A stretch of DNA of 64,000 nt from Paraclostridium hominis (lineage in GTDB: Bacteria > Bacillota > Clostridia > Peptostreptococcales > Peptostreptococcaceae), in assembly GCF_014306135.1 (NCBI RefSeq), contig NZ_JACRWD010000003.1:121652-185651 (forward strand), in the 5' to 3' direction. This document shows positions 25,600 to 35,040 of this stretch, piece by piece. The notes beneath the pieces are model-generated. The model was not told where the DNA came from. It worked only from the letters and a program-made list of their open reading frames with translations, and made no database searches. Within the stretch, counting starts at the first letter, position 1, and every line of letters begins with the position of its first letter. A program made the position numbers and the translations under genes.

Positions 25600-26958
25600 T
25601 TATTTTCTTATTAACTTTGCTACACATTCAACATGCATAGTATGAGGGAACATATCAACAGGTTGAACTTCCTCACATCTATACCCTCTCTCATTTAAAT
25701 AAGCTAAATCTCTTGCTAATGTCGAAGGGTTACAAGATACATAAACAACTTTATCTGGTTGCATTGAAACTATAGTATCTAAGACAGATTCATCACAGCC
25801 CTTTCTAGGTGGGTCTACAACCACTACATTAGCTGTCTTACCTTCTTTATATAATTTAGGAACTACTTCTTCTGCTTTTCCTACATAAAACTCAGTATTA
25901 TCTAAATTATTTAATTTAGCATTTATTTTAGCATCTTTTATAGCATCTTCAACTATCTCTACTCCATAAACTTTTTTAGCTTTTTGAGCTAAAAATAAAG
26001 ATATAGTACCTATTCCACAATAAATATCAAATACCGTATCATTTTCTTTTAAGTCTGCATATTCTAATGCCTTATTATATAAAACTTCAGTTTGTAGAGG
26101 ATTTACCTGGAAAAATGATAATGGAGATATTTCAAATACTAATTCTCCTATATAATCATTTATTTTTCCATCTCCATATATAACCTTATTTTCTTTACCT
26201 AATATAACATTTGTCTTTTCTCTGTTAGTATTTACAACTAAAGTTTTAAATCCTGGTACGTTTTCTTTTAATACAGAAGCTAATTCATTTAGGTATGGTA
26301 ATTTTTTTCCGTTCGCAACTAATACAACCATAACCTCTTTAGTTTTAAAACCAACCTTAGTTACTAAATGTCTTAATACTCCTGTATGACTTTTCTCATC
26401 ATATATACTTACGTTATATGCTTTTATATATGTCTTTATTATTTTTATTATCTTATCATTTACATCATGTTGAATTATACAAGTATCCGTAGAAATTACA
26501 TCATGACTTTTCTTTTTATAAAATCCTATTACTATCTTATCTTCTAGTTTTTGTATTGGAAACTGAGCTTTGTTTCTATATCTAAAAGGATTCACCATTC
26601 CTAATGTAGGATGAATTACAACATCATTTAACTTGCCGATTCTACTTATAGTTTGTTTTACTTCATTAGTTTTAATTTCTAATTGTTTTTCATAGTCTAA
26701 TTCCTGTATTTGACATCCACCACAATTAGATAAATGCTCTGCACATTCTCTTTTAACTCTAAATGGTGATTTTTCTATAATTTCAACAATATCTCCAACT
26801 GCATAATTTTTTTTAGATTTATTTATTCTTACTTTTAACTTATCTTCAATTAATCCGCCATCTACAAAAACTGTAAATCCATCATGCTTACCAATTCCAA
26901 CTCCACCTTGTCCTATATCAACAATGTCTACTATATAATCTCTGTCTTTTAATAACAT
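25600..26958 (-). CDS. 23S rRNA (uracil-5)-methyltransferase, RlmD/RlmCD family
   Basis: 452 aa. N-terminal TRAM domain (VDIGQGGVGIGKHDGFTVFV), an iron-sulfur cysteine cluster (Cys72, 79 and 82, CAEHLSNCGGC), a SAM-binding Rossmann domain (DTVFDIYCGIGTISLFLA) and the catalytic VSCNPSTLARDL motif near residue 410. It makes 5-methyluridine in 23S rRNA; in Firmicutes one such enzyme may modify both U747 and U1939, so the exact target is not settled from sequence. Start ATG 26958 with GGAGG. Its last 28 bp recur at 22530-22557. Confidence 0.92.
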   Translation of the reverse strand: MLLKDRDYIVDIVDIGQGGVGIGKHDGFTVFVDGGLIEDKLKVRINKSKKNYAVGDIVEIIEKSPFRVKRECAEHLSNCGGCQIQELDYEKQLEIKTNEVKQTISRIGKLNDVVIHPTLGMVNPFRYRNKAQFPIQKLEDKIVIGFYKKKSHDVISTDTCIIQHDVNDKIIKIIKTYIKAYNVSIYDEKSHTGVLRHLVTKVGFKTKEVMVVLVANGKKLPYLNELASVLKENVPGFKTLVVNTNREKTNVILGKENKVIYGDGKINDYIGELVFEISPLSFFQVNPLQTEVLYNKALEYADLKENDTVFDIYCGIGTISLFLAQKAKKVYGVEIVEDAIKDAKINAKLNNLDNTEFYVGKAEEVVPKLYKEGKTANVVVVDPPRKGCDESVLDTIVSMQPDKVVYVSCNPSTLARDLAYLNERGYRCEEVQPVDMFPHTMHVECVAKLIRK

Positions 26959-27009
26959 AGGCTTTTCCTCCGAACATAATAATTAAACTACAAAAACTTA
27001 TTTTACCAA

Positions 27010-27036
27010 AAAAATAGGAGCTTATAAAGCCCCTAT
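27010..27036 (-). terminator. Terminator of pfkA-pyk
   Basis: Stem ATAGG-A-GCTT / AAGC-C-CCTAT with one internal mismatch and a 3-nt loop, followed on the minus strand by seven T. It lies 35 bp past the pyk stop codon. Confidence 0.75.
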
Positions 27037-27070
27037 CTTAAATATAGTAACAATTTTAATAATTTATTTA

Positions 27071-28831
27071 TTATAATACTCTAGTTGATCCTCTATATAT
27101 AACACCTCTAGCTGCATCAACAGTTATAATTTCTCCGTCTTTTACTAATTTTGTTATATCTTTAGCTGAAACAACTACTGGTTTATCTAAGTTTAACCCT
27201 ACTATAGCTGCATGACATGTCATTCCGCCATCTTCAGTAACTATAGCTCCACATTTTTCTAAATATGCATTCATATCTGCATCAGTCATATGAGTGATTA
27301 CTATGTCACCTTCTTCAAAATCTATAACTTCATTAGCATTTTCAACTATTCTAACTTTACCTTCTACAGTTTTACTTCCTACACCTATACCATTAGTTAT
27401 TTCTTCACTTATAACGTGTACTTTTATTAGGTTGGTAGTTCCACTAACACCTACAGGAACACCTGCAGTTACAACTACTAATTCTCCATTTTCTAAGTAA
27501 GAAGCTTCCTTAGCTGCATTTATAGAGTTTTCTACAACTTCATCTGTATTTGTAGCTTCTTTTGCTATTATAGGATATACACCCCAAGTTAAAGCTAATC
27601 TTCTCATAACTTTATCATCATTTGTTGCAGCAATTATTGGACATGCTGGTCTAAACTTAGATACCATTCTTGCTGTATGTCCTGAAGATGTTGATGTTAT
27701 TATAGCTGATGCATTTAAATCTATTGCAGTAGTACATGTAGCATGACTTATAGCATCTGTAACATTTACCCCATTAAGTTTTTTGCTCTTTAATAATTCA
27801 TTGTAGTTTAATGTTTCTTCTGTTCTTTTTGCTATTGTAGCCATTGTTTTAACAGCTTCTACTGGATATTTACCTGCAGCAGTTTCTCCTGATAACATTA
27901 TTGCATCTGTTCCATCATATATAGCATTTGCAACGTCTGTTACTTCTGCTCTTGTTGGTCTAGGATTTCTTATCATAGAATCTAACATTTGAGTTGCTGT
28001 AACAACTGGTTTTCCTAACTCATTACATTTTCTTATCATCATTTTTTGAACTATAGGTATTTCTTCTGTTGGTATTTCAACCCCTAAGTCACCTCTTGCA
28101 ACCATTATACCATCAGAAACTTTTAGTATCTCATCTATGTTATCTACACCCTCTTGGTTTTCTATCTTAGATATAATTTGTACATCTGTTGCATTATTTT
28201 TTTCTAATACTTCTCTTATTGCTAGAACATCTGATGCTTTTCTAACAAATGAAGCAGCTATGTAATCTATTCCTTGAGATATACCAAATTCTATATCCTT
28301 TACATCCTTTTCAGTTAATGCCGGTAAATTTATTTTTACTCTAGGAACATTAACACCTTTATGATTTTTGACTATTCCAGAGTTTTCAACCACACAGTGA
28401 ATATCTTCTCCTTTAACTTCTTCTACCTTAAGTCCTACTAATCCATCATCTATTAATATAGTATCTCCAGCAACAACATCTTCAGCAAGACCTTTGTAGC
28501 TAACTGTACATATATCCTTTGTCCCTAAAACGTCTTTCATTGTTATAGTAAATTTTTGACCTTCTTCTAATAAAACTTCTGGTGCATCAAAGTTACCAGT
28601 TCTTATTTCTGGCCCTTTAGTATCTAATAATATTGCTACTGGCTTGTTTAGTTTTTCTCTTACTTTTTTAGCCATATCGAATCTTTCTTTATGCTCTTCA
28701 TGAGAACCATGAGAGAAGTTAAATCTACATACATTTAATCCACTTTCTACAAGTTGAGTTAAAACTTCTTCGCTTTGTGATGCTGGTCCTAGTGTACAAA
28801 CTATTTTAGTCTTTTTTATCCCTTTTAACAT
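27071..28831 (-). CDS. pyk: Pyruvate kinase with C-terminal PEP-utiliser domain
   Basis: 586 aa. The kinase core (1 to about 475) has KTKIVCTLGPAS, NFSHG, the K/E motif IISKIENQEGVDNIDE, GDLGVEIP and MLDSM(I)RNPRPTRAEVTDVANA. Residues about 490-586 form an extra PEP-utilisers mobile domain (ITHMTDADMNAYLEK, GGMTCHAAIV), as in Bacillus and clostridial enzymes. Converts PEP and ADP to pyruvate and ATP. Located 16 bp after pfkA, forming the usual glycolytic pair. Confidence 0.98.
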   Translation of the reverse strand: MLKGIKKTKIVCTLGPASQSEEVLTQLVESGLNVCRFNFSHGSHEEHKERFDMAKKVREKLNKPVAILLDTKGPEIRTGNFDAPEVLLEEGQKFTITMKDVLGTKDICTVSYKGLAEDVVAGDTILIDDGLVGLKVEEVKGEDIHCVVENSGIVKNHKGVNVPRVKINLPALTEKDVKDIEFGISQGIDYIAASFVRKASDVLAIREVLEKNNATDVQIISKIENQEGVDNIDEILKVSDGIMVARGDLGVEIPTEEIPIVQKMMIRKCNELGKPVVTATQMLDSMIRNPRPTRAEVTDVANAIYDGTDAIMLSGETAAGKYPVEAVKTMATIAKRTEETLNYNELLKSKKLNGVNVTDAISHATCTTAIDLNASAIITSTSSGHTARMVSKFRPACPIIAATNDDKVMRRLALTWGVYPIIAKEATNTDEVVENSINAAKEASYLENGELVVVTAGVPVGVSGTTNLIKVHVISEEITNGIGVGSKTVEGKVRIVENANEVIDFEEGDIVITHMTDADMNAYLEKCGAIVTEDGGMTCHAAIVGLNLDKPVVVSAKDITKLVKDGEIITVDAARGVIYRGSTRVL

Positions 28832-28847
28832 GTTAACTCCTCCTAAT

Positions 28848-29807
28848 TTATATAGATAATATTTTTACCATTTCATAAGTTTCATCATCAAATTTTCTTT
28901 CCATAGATAAAGCTTCATGTATATCCATGTCAATTATTTTATTATCTTTTATACCAACTACTCTAGCAGATTTACCATCTAGTAATAATTCTACAGCACG
29001 TACACCCATTTTACTTGCAAGTATTCTATCAAATGCACTTGGGCTTCCACCTCTTTGAACGTGTCCTAATACTGTTATTCTTAAATCTGCTCCTGTTCTA
29101 GCAACTATTTGGTCTCCTAATTCTCTAGCATTTCCAACACCTTCTGCTAAAACTATTATGCTATGTCTCTTTCCTCTTTTTTGAGTTGTCTTTAATCTTT
29201 TACAAACATCATCAATTTTAAAATCAATTTCAGGTACTATAACGGTTTCAGCACCACCTGCAAGACCTGCATATAAAGCTAAATCTCCACAATGTCTTCC
29301 CATAACTTCAACTATGTTAACCCTTTCATGAGATGAAGAAGTATCCCTTATCTTACCTATTGCATCTATTATCGTGTTCATAGTTGTATCAAACCCTATG
29401 GTATAATCTGTATATGGTAAATCGTTATCTATAGTCCCTGGTATTCCTATAGCTGGAAATCCTAATTCACTTAATTTTTGAGCTCCATTAAATGAACCAT
29501 CTCCGCCTATAACAACAAGACAATCTATCTTATATTTTTTAAGTATTTTTACTCCTATAGCTCTTCCTTCTTCTGTCTTAAATTCTTCACATCTTGAAGA
29601 CTTTAGTATAGTTCCTCCTCTATGTATTATATCTCCAACTGAAGATAAATTCATTTCTTGTATATCTTCTTCTATTAATCCTTTATATCCTCTATTTATT
29701 CCATAAACCTTACATCCATAGTATATAGCAGATCTAACAACAGCTCTTATGGCTGCATTCATACCAGGTGCATCTCCTCCACTAGTTAATATACCTATAG
29801 TTTTCAT
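28848..29807 (-). CDS. pfkA: ATP-dependent 6-phosphofructokinase
   Basis: 319 aa, the standard length of the bacterial ATP-PFK. ATP site GILTSGGDAPGMNAAIRAVV (residues 4-23), GGDGSFNGA, the catalytic PGTIDNDLPYTDYTIGFDTT with Asp, and LGHVQRGGSPSAFDR. The presence of GGDGS (Gly after the first GGD) points to ATP rather than PPi as donor. Committed step of glycolysis. Promoter and leader hairpin at 29850-29907; co-transcribed with pyk. Confidence 0.98.
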   Translation of the reverse strand: MKTIGILTSGGDAPGMNAAIRAVVRSAIYYGCKVYGINRGYKGLIEEDIQEMNLSSVGDIIHRGGTILKSSRCEEFKTEEGRAIGVKILKKYKIDCLVVIGGDGSFNGAQKLSELGFPAIGIPGTIDNDLPYTDYTIGFDTTMNTIIDAIGKIRDTSSSHERVNIVEVMGRHCGDLALYAGLAGGAETVIVPEIDFKIDDVCKRLKTTQKRGKRHSIIVLAEGVGNARELGDQIVARTGADLRITVLGHVQRGGSPSAFDRILASKMGVRAVELLLDGKSARVVGIKDNKIIDMDIHEALSMERKFDDETYEMVKILSI

Positions 29808-29849
29808 TATATTTACCTCCTAGTTGATTATTATATTTAATCAAACTTA

Positions 29850-29868
29850 AGGGACATATTTTGTCCCT
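29850..29868 (-). promoter_or_regulatory. 5' leader hairpin of pfkA
   Basis: AGGGACA / TGTCCCT with a 5-nt loop, placed about 10 nt downstream of the pfkA -10 box, so it would sit at the very 5' end of the pfkA-pyk mRNA. It may stabilise the transcript or bind a regulator. No U-tract follows. Confidence 0.45.
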
Positions 29869-29878
29869 ATATTGTTTT

Positions 29879-29907
29879 TTTATCCCAGTAAAATTAAAAA
29901 AATTCAA
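29879..29907 (-). promoter_or_regulatory. Promoter of pfkA-pyk
   Basis: Minus strand: -35 TTGAAT (29902-29907), 17-bp spacer, -10 GATAAA (29879-29884), directly after the dnaE terminator and about 70 bp before the pfkA start. Confidence 0.6.
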
Positions 29908-29911
29908 TAGA

Positions 29912-29953
29912 AGCGAAATTATCTATTTTTTGTTATTATATCATAATTTCGCT
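29912..29953 (-). terminator. Terminator of dnaE
   Basis: An 11-bp perfect stem AGCGAAATTAT / ATAATTTCGCT with a 20-nt loop, followed on the minus strand, after a few bases, by seven T. It lies 32 bp after the dnaE stop. Confidence 0.65.
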
Positions 29954-29984
29954 ATCTTTTTATATAATAAAATTTTAAAAAGTG

Positions 29985-32900
29985 TTAAATTTTTACTTTT
30001 ATACTTGTTCTAGGTAATATATTTTGTAACTCATTAATTAAATTTTCATTTATATTAACTTTTATGTGATTCCATTTATACATCTGTTTTATATTCTCTG
30101 CATATATATATATATCATTATCACCTTTGTATTTAGTAACAACAGATATTAAATCATTTACTAAATCTTTATTTTCTATAGAATTTATTTTTAAGTATAA
30201 TGTAGGTTTCTCTTGATTTATACTTTCATTCATATCAATTATCTCTCTAGCTATAAGTTTTGCATTTTCATCTTCTTTTATACTTAATCTTCCTTTTATA
30301 TATATGATCTTATCTTCCTGAATTATAGTATTATATTTTTGAAGCACCTGAGGAAATACAATAACTTCTATAACTCCATATAAATCTTCTAATTCTATTA
30401 TAGCCATTAAATCATTTCTTTTAGTCGTTCTTATAGTTTTATTTATTACTATTCCACCCATTGTCACTTCTTTTTCATTTAAATTTAAGTAGCTAACGTA
30501 ATCTTCTTTTATATCATTTAGATCTGCATTGTTAATTGTAGTATTTTTCTTAAGTTTATCTTTATACTGAGATAATGGATGTCCACTTACATACATACCT
30601 AAAACTTCTTTTTCTAGATATAATTTTTCTTTTTCTTCTAACTCTTTTACTTGAGGTAATTTGTACATATTTTGTATATCATTATTTATTGCTGCATCCA
30701 TTTCAAATCCATCAAATAACGATACTTGTCCAACTAAATTTTTCTTTCTATCCAAAGCTATACTTTCTAGTAATTTTTCATATCCAAGAAGTAAACTTGC
30801 TCTATTATTTCCCATCTCATCAAATGCTCCACACTTGATAAGACTTTCAATTATACGTTTATTAGAATCTTTAGAGTCTAATCTTTTACAAAATTCATTA
30901 AAATCTTTAAATTCACCGCCATTTTCTCTTTCTGCGATAATATTATTTAACACATTTACTCCTACATTTTTAACTGCTGCTAATCCAAACCTTATACTCT
31001 TACCTTCAACCGAAAATTTAGTAAAACTTTTATTTATATCAGGCTTTAAGATATCTATTTTAAGATTATTACATTCTCTTATATACTCTACAACTTTATC
31101 TGTATTTCCCATAACACTAGTTATAAGAGCTGCCATAAATTCTACTGGATAATGAGCCTTTAAATATGCTGTTTGATATGCTAATACTCCATATGCAGCT
31201 GCATGACTTTTATTAAATGCATACTTTGCAAAATCTATCATATCATCAAATATTTTATTTCCTATTTCTTCTGGAACTCCATTTCTAACACAACCTGCTA
31301 TTTCAAGTTCCCCATTATCATCAAATTTACCATGAATAAAATATTGTCTTTCCTTTTCCATGACATCCATCTTTTTCTTACCCATAGCTCTTCTAACTAA
31401 ATCACTACGTCCATAACTATATCCACCTAAATCTCTAACAACCTGCATTACTTGTTCTTGATAAACTAAACACCCATATGTAACTTCCATTATAGGCTTT
31501 AATTTTTCATGTAAATACTCTACATGTCCAGGATTATTTTTATTATTAATATAGTTAGGAATAGAGTCCATAGGTCCTGGTCTATAAAGAGAAATTCCAG
31601 CTACTATATCTTCGAAATTATCTGGTTTTAACTGCTTCATGAAACTTCTCATACCACCACTTTCTAGTTGGAATACTCCTAGTGTATTCCCTGAAGAAAG
31701 TAATTCATATACTTTAGGATCATCATATTCCATAGCAGAAAAATTAAGTTTTATATTATGATTTTTTTCTATTAAATCTAAAGCATCTCTTATAACAGTT
31801 AAAGTTCTAAGCCCTAAGAAATCCATCTTTAATAGCCCTAATTCCTCTAAGGTTGTCATTGTAAATTGGGTAGTTATAGCATCTTGATGTTTATATAATG
31901 GAACATATTCATCTATTGACTTTTTAGATATAACAACACCAGCTGCATGTGTAGATGCATGTCTTAACATTCCCTCTATTTTTCTAGATACATCTATTAT
32001 TTCTTTAGTTTCATTATCTTCTTCATATAATTTTCTTAAATTAGGATTTGTATCTAACGCTTTATCTATTGTCATTCCTAATGCAAAAGGTATTTCTTTT
32101 GCTATATTATCTACTTTGTTATAACTTATATCTAAAACTCTACCAACATCTCTTATTGCCGCTTTTGCCCCCATTGTTCCAAAAGTTATTATTTGAGCAA
32201 CATGATCTTCACCATATTTACGCTTTACATAATCAATAACTTCTTCTCTTCTTTCATAACAAAAGTCTATATCTATATCGGGCATAGATATACGCTCAGG
32301 GTTAAGAAATCTTTCAAATAATAGTGAATACTTTATAGGATCTATATCTGTTATATATAACGTGTAAGAAACTATTGATCCAGCGGCACTACCTCTTCCT
32401 GGTCCAACCATGATGTTATTCTCTCTTGCGAAATTTATAAAATCCCAAGTTATAAGGAAATATTCTACATATCCCATCTTTTCTATTACGCCTAATTCAT
32501 ACTCTAACCTATCAGTTATTTCAGGCGACGGATTTTTATATCTTTCCTCTAATCCTTTAAAGCATAACATCCTTAGATACTCCCTTGGTGTATAACCGTC
32601 TGGAACATCATATTTTGGTAAATGTATAGTGTTAAAATCAAATTCCACATTACACATATCCGCAATTTTAACTGTGTTATCTAAAGCTTCTTGCACTTCA
32701 GGAAATACAGTTTCCATCTCTTCTCTAGATTTTAAATAAAATTCATCACTACCAAATCTCATTCTAGTCGGATCGTTAACTGTTTTTCCCATTTGTATGC
32801 ACATTAAAATATCATGTATCTTAGAATCTTCTTTTCTAACATAATGAACATCATTTGTAGCAACTAGACCTACATCTATTTCTTTTGAAAGTCTTATTAA

Positions 32901-33470
32901 TTCTCTATTTACCTCTTTTTGTTCTGGTAAGTTATGATCTTGTATTTCTATATAATAATTATCTTTGCCAAATATTTCTTTATATTTTAATGCTATATTT
33001 TTAGCTTTATCATAATTTCTATTCATTAATGCTTGAGAAACATCTCCTGCTAAACAAGCTGATAATGCAATAATCCCTTTACTATGCTTTCTTATTTCAT
33101 CTATATCCACTCTAGGCTTGTAGTAAAATCCTTGTACATATGCCTTTGAAACTAACTTTATAAGGTTTTGATATCCTTCTGTATCTTTAGCTAGAAGTAT
33201 TAAATGCCCCTGAGACTTATCATAATTTGGGTCTTTATCCCTCATGCTTCTAGGTGCTGTATAAACCTCACATCCTATTATAGGCTTTATGCCTTCCTTT
33301 TTTGCAACTTTGAAAAAATCTATCGCACCAAACATGCAACCATGATCAGTTATTGCAACAGCACTCATATTTAACTCTTTAGCTCTACTTACTAAGTTTT
33401 TGACTCTAGAAAAACCATCTAGTAAACTATATTCTGTATGAACATGTAAATGAACAAAATCTTTACTCAA
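29985..33470 (-). CDS. dnaE: DNA polymerase III alpha subunit DnaE
   Basis: 1161 aa, family C polymerase. N-terminal PHP domain (FVHLHVHTEYSLLDG, AITDHGCMFG), the polymerase palm with MPDIDIDFCYERR (catalytic aspartates) near residue 400, GPGRGSAAGSIVSY, tandem helix-hairpin-helix region and a C-terminal OB fold (VTMGGIVINKTIRTTKRNDL). The start is TTG 33470 (MSKDFVHLHV), since the GTG at 33479 is inside the AGGAGGTG site. This is the DnaE-type rather than PolC-type replicase. Promoter at 33498-33527. Confidence 0.97.
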   Translation of the reverse strand: MSKDFVHLHVHTEYSLLDGFSRVKNLVSRAKELNMSAVAITDHGCMFGAIDFFKVAKKEGIKPIIGCEVYTAPRSMRDKDPNYDKSQGHLILLAKDTEGYQNLIKLVSKAYVQGFYYKPRVDIDEIRKHSKGIIALSACLAGDVSQALMNRNYDKAKNIALKYKEIFGKDNYYIEIQDHNLPEQKEVNRELIRLSKEIDVGLVATNDVHYVRKEDSKIHDILMCIQMGKTVNDPTRMRFGSDEFYLKSREEMETVFPEVQEALDNTVKIADMCNVEFDFNTIHLPKYDVPDGYTPREYLRMLCFKGLEERYKNPSPEITDRLEYELGVIEKMGYVEYFLITWDFINFARENNIMVGPGRGSAAGSIVSYTLYITDIDPIKYSLLFERFLNPERISMPDIDIDFCYERREEVIDYVKRKYGEDHVAQIITFGTMGAKAAIRDVGRVLDISYNKVDNIAKEIPFALGMTIDKALDTNPNLRKLYEEDNETKEIIDVSRKIEGMLRHASTHAAGVVISKKSIDEYVPLYKHQDAITTQFTMTTLEELGLLKMDFLGLRTLTVIRDALDLIEKNHNIKLNFSAMEYDDPKVYELLSSGNTLGVFQLESGGMRSFMKQLKPDNFEDIVAGISLYRPGPMDSIPNYINNKNNPGHVEYLHEKLKPIMEVTYGCLVYQEQVMQVVRDLGGYSYGRSDLVRRAMGKKKMDVMEKERQYFIHGKFDDNGELEIAGCVRNGVPEEIGNKIFDDMIDFAKYAFNKSHAAAYGVLAYQTAYLKAHYPVEFMAALITSVMGNTDKVVEYIRECNNLKIDILKPDINKSFTKFSVEGKSIRFGLAAVKNVGVNVLNNIIAERENGGEFKDFNEFCKRLDSKDSNKRIIESLIKCGAFDEMGNNRASLLLGYEKLLESIALDRKKNLVGQVSLFDGFEMDAAINNDIQNMYKLPQVKELEEKEKLYLEKEVLGMYVSGHPLSQYKDKLKKNTTINNADLNDIKEDYVSYLNLNEKEVTMGGIVINKTIRTTKRNDLMAIIELEDLYGVIEVIVFPQVLQKYNTIIQEDKIIYIKGRLSIKEDENAKLIAREIIDMNESINQEKPTLYLKINSIENKDLVNDLISVVTKYKGDNDIYIYAENIKQMYKWNHIKVNINENLINELQNILPRTSIKVKI

Positions 33471-33497
33471 AGACTTCACCTCCTGCTTATAAAAGTA

Positions 33498-33527
33498 ATT
33501 TTACCACAATAAATACGTGTTAATCAA
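33498..33527 (-). promoter_or_regulatory. Promoter of dnaE
   Basis: Minus strand: -35 TTGATT (33522-33527), 18-bp spacer, extended -10 TGGTAAAAT with TAAAAT at 33498-33503, close to the dnaE ribosome binding site, giving a very short 5' leader. Confidence 0.6.
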
Positions 33528-33566
33528 AATCCAATATTTATAATTTTAATAATTATTGAAAATAAA

Positions 33567-33585
33567 AAGAGGCTTAACGCCTCTT
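33567..33585 (-). terminator. Terminator of the murB-whiA operon
   Basis: AAGAGGC / GCCTCTT stem with a 5-nt loop at the end of whiA, followed on the minus strand by TTTTTATTTT. Confidence 0.85.
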
Positions 33586-34534
33586 ATTCATATTTCGCTC
33601 TTAAATCATCCGCTATTTGTTCTATTTTTCTTAATCTGTGATTTACCGCTGACTTACTTAGTTCTGGTTTTGCCATTTCACCTAATTCTTTTAAAGTCAA
33701 ATCTTCATACTCTATTCTTAACATAGCTATTTCTCTTAGATTTGGTGGCAAATGGTTTAACCCTATTTTTTCTTCGATATATTTTATATTTTCTATTTGC
33801 CTAACTGCTGCATTTACAGTCTTTGATAAGTTTGCTGTTTCACAATTAACAAGTCTGTTTACATTATTTCTCATTTCTTTGACTATCTTCGTGCTTTCAA
33901 GGCTAAGTAGGGCTTGATGTGCTCCTATAATATTTAATAAATCTGATATCTGTTCACTTTCTTTTAAGTAAACTACATAGTTATTTTTTCTAGATACTGT
34001 TTTAGAATTAAATCCTAATGAATTTATAAGGTCTTTTAGAGACTCTGCAAAATCTTCATTGTTTGTCACAAATTCTAAGTGATAATTTTTTTCAGGATCA
34101 CTTATAGACCCACCACCTAAAAATGCACCTCTTATAAAAGCTCTAACACATTCATTGTCTTTTACAAGATTTTCAGGCACTTTATTCATAGTTAAAAAAC
34201 CTTCTTCTTCTGATAATATACCTAACTCTCTTAATAAATCTTTAGCACCCATGTCATTAGTTATCATTAATACATAACTACTATTTCTCTTTAACATTTG
34301 ATTTTTATTTACTGATATCTCTGTATTAATTCCAAAGTTTGATTTTAGTAGTTTGAAGACTTTTCTAGCTGTTGAATTTAATTCTGTACTTATTTTTAAG
34401 TTTAATTTCTTATATCCAGCAATTTGTATACTTCCTGATAATCTAACTATCGCAGAAAGTTCACTTATGTTACAACATTTATTATCCGAGAAAACTCTTG
34501 CCAATTCATTTTTCGTTTCTGCTGAAAAAGACAT
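33584..34534 (-). CDS. whiA: DNA-binding protein WhiA
   Basis: 316 aa: N-terminal LAGLIDADG-homing-endonuclease-like domain (AFIRGAFLGGGSISDPEKNY) and a C-terminal helix-turn-helix (LREIAMLRIEYEDLTLKELG, KSAVNHRLRKIEQIAD). In Gram-positive bacteria WhiA affects sporulation, cell division and chromosome segregation. It ends the conserved rapZ-yvcK-whiA group. Start ATG 34534 with AGGTGAT. Confidence 0.97.
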   Translation of the reverse strand: MSFSAETKNELARVFSDNKCCNISELSAIVRLSGSIQIAGYKKLNLKISTELNSTARKVFKLLKSNFGINTEISVNKNQMLKRNSSYVLMITNDMGAKDLLRELGILSEEEGFLTMNKVPENLVKDNECVRAFIRGAFLGGGSISDPEKNYHLEFVTNNEDFAESLKDLINSLGFNSKTVSRKNNYVVYLKESEQISDLLNIIGAHQALLSLESTKIVKEMRNNVNRLVNCETANLSKTVNAAVRQIENIKYIEEKIGLNHLPPNLREIAMLRIEYEDLTLKELGEMAKPELSKSAVNHRLRKIEQIADDLRAKYE

Positions 34535-34550
34535 ATTCTATCACCTATAG

Positions 34551-34976
34551 TTAATTCTTCTTTAATCTTTTTTTTATTTCATCTAAAGCTACTTTTATAA
34601 TTTCCTTTTCATCATCATATCTAGCTAAATCAACAACCCTGTCTAGATGTACAAATTTAGCATCTATGAATCCCTCTTCCTTTTGAGGAATTGTATCCAT
34701 GCTTCTCGCTTGCATAAGATACCAATATACTGTTTTGTGGACTGCTCTATTTTCATCCCAGTTTTCTTTAAAGGTATAATGAATTTCACCTAGATACTTT
34801 AATATATCAGCTTTAACACCAGTTTCTTCCAAAACTTCTCTAAGAGCTGCGTCTTCTCTATTTTCTCCAATCTCCACTTTGCCTTTAGGTAATACCCAGT
34901 CTCCATTAAATTTTCTAAGTAAGAGCACTGCATTACCAAATAATACTACGCCCCCGGCACTAACCTCTTCTCTCAT
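34551..34976 (-). CDS. NUDIX hydrolase, 141 aa
   Basis: A single Nudix domain with the full box GKVEIGENREDAALREVLEE followed by TG, residues about 32-54. Similar to bis(5'-nucleosyl)-tetraphosphatase/MutT-like hydrolases, but the substrate cannot be told from sequence. It lies between yvcK and whiA, 16 bp before whiA. Start ATG 34976 with AAGGAGTG. Confidence 0.9.
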   Translation of the reverse strand: MREEVSAGGVVLFGNAVLLLRKFNGDWVLPKGKVEIGENREDAALREVLEETGVKADILKYLGEIHYTFKENWDENRAVHKTVYWYLMQARSMDTIPQKEEGFIDAKFVHLDRVVDLARYDDEKEIIKVALDEIKKRLKKN

Positions 34977-35040
34977 TGGTGTTCACTCCTTAAAATAACA
35001 TAATAATAAGGATTTCTACATAAACTTTTAAAATCCTTTT

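Noticed and set aside
30575..31152. Overlapping plus-strand frames inside dnaE
   Set aside because: Two frames overlap each other and run antisense to conserved dnaE codons; composition is Leu/Ser/Phe-rich as expected for shadows.
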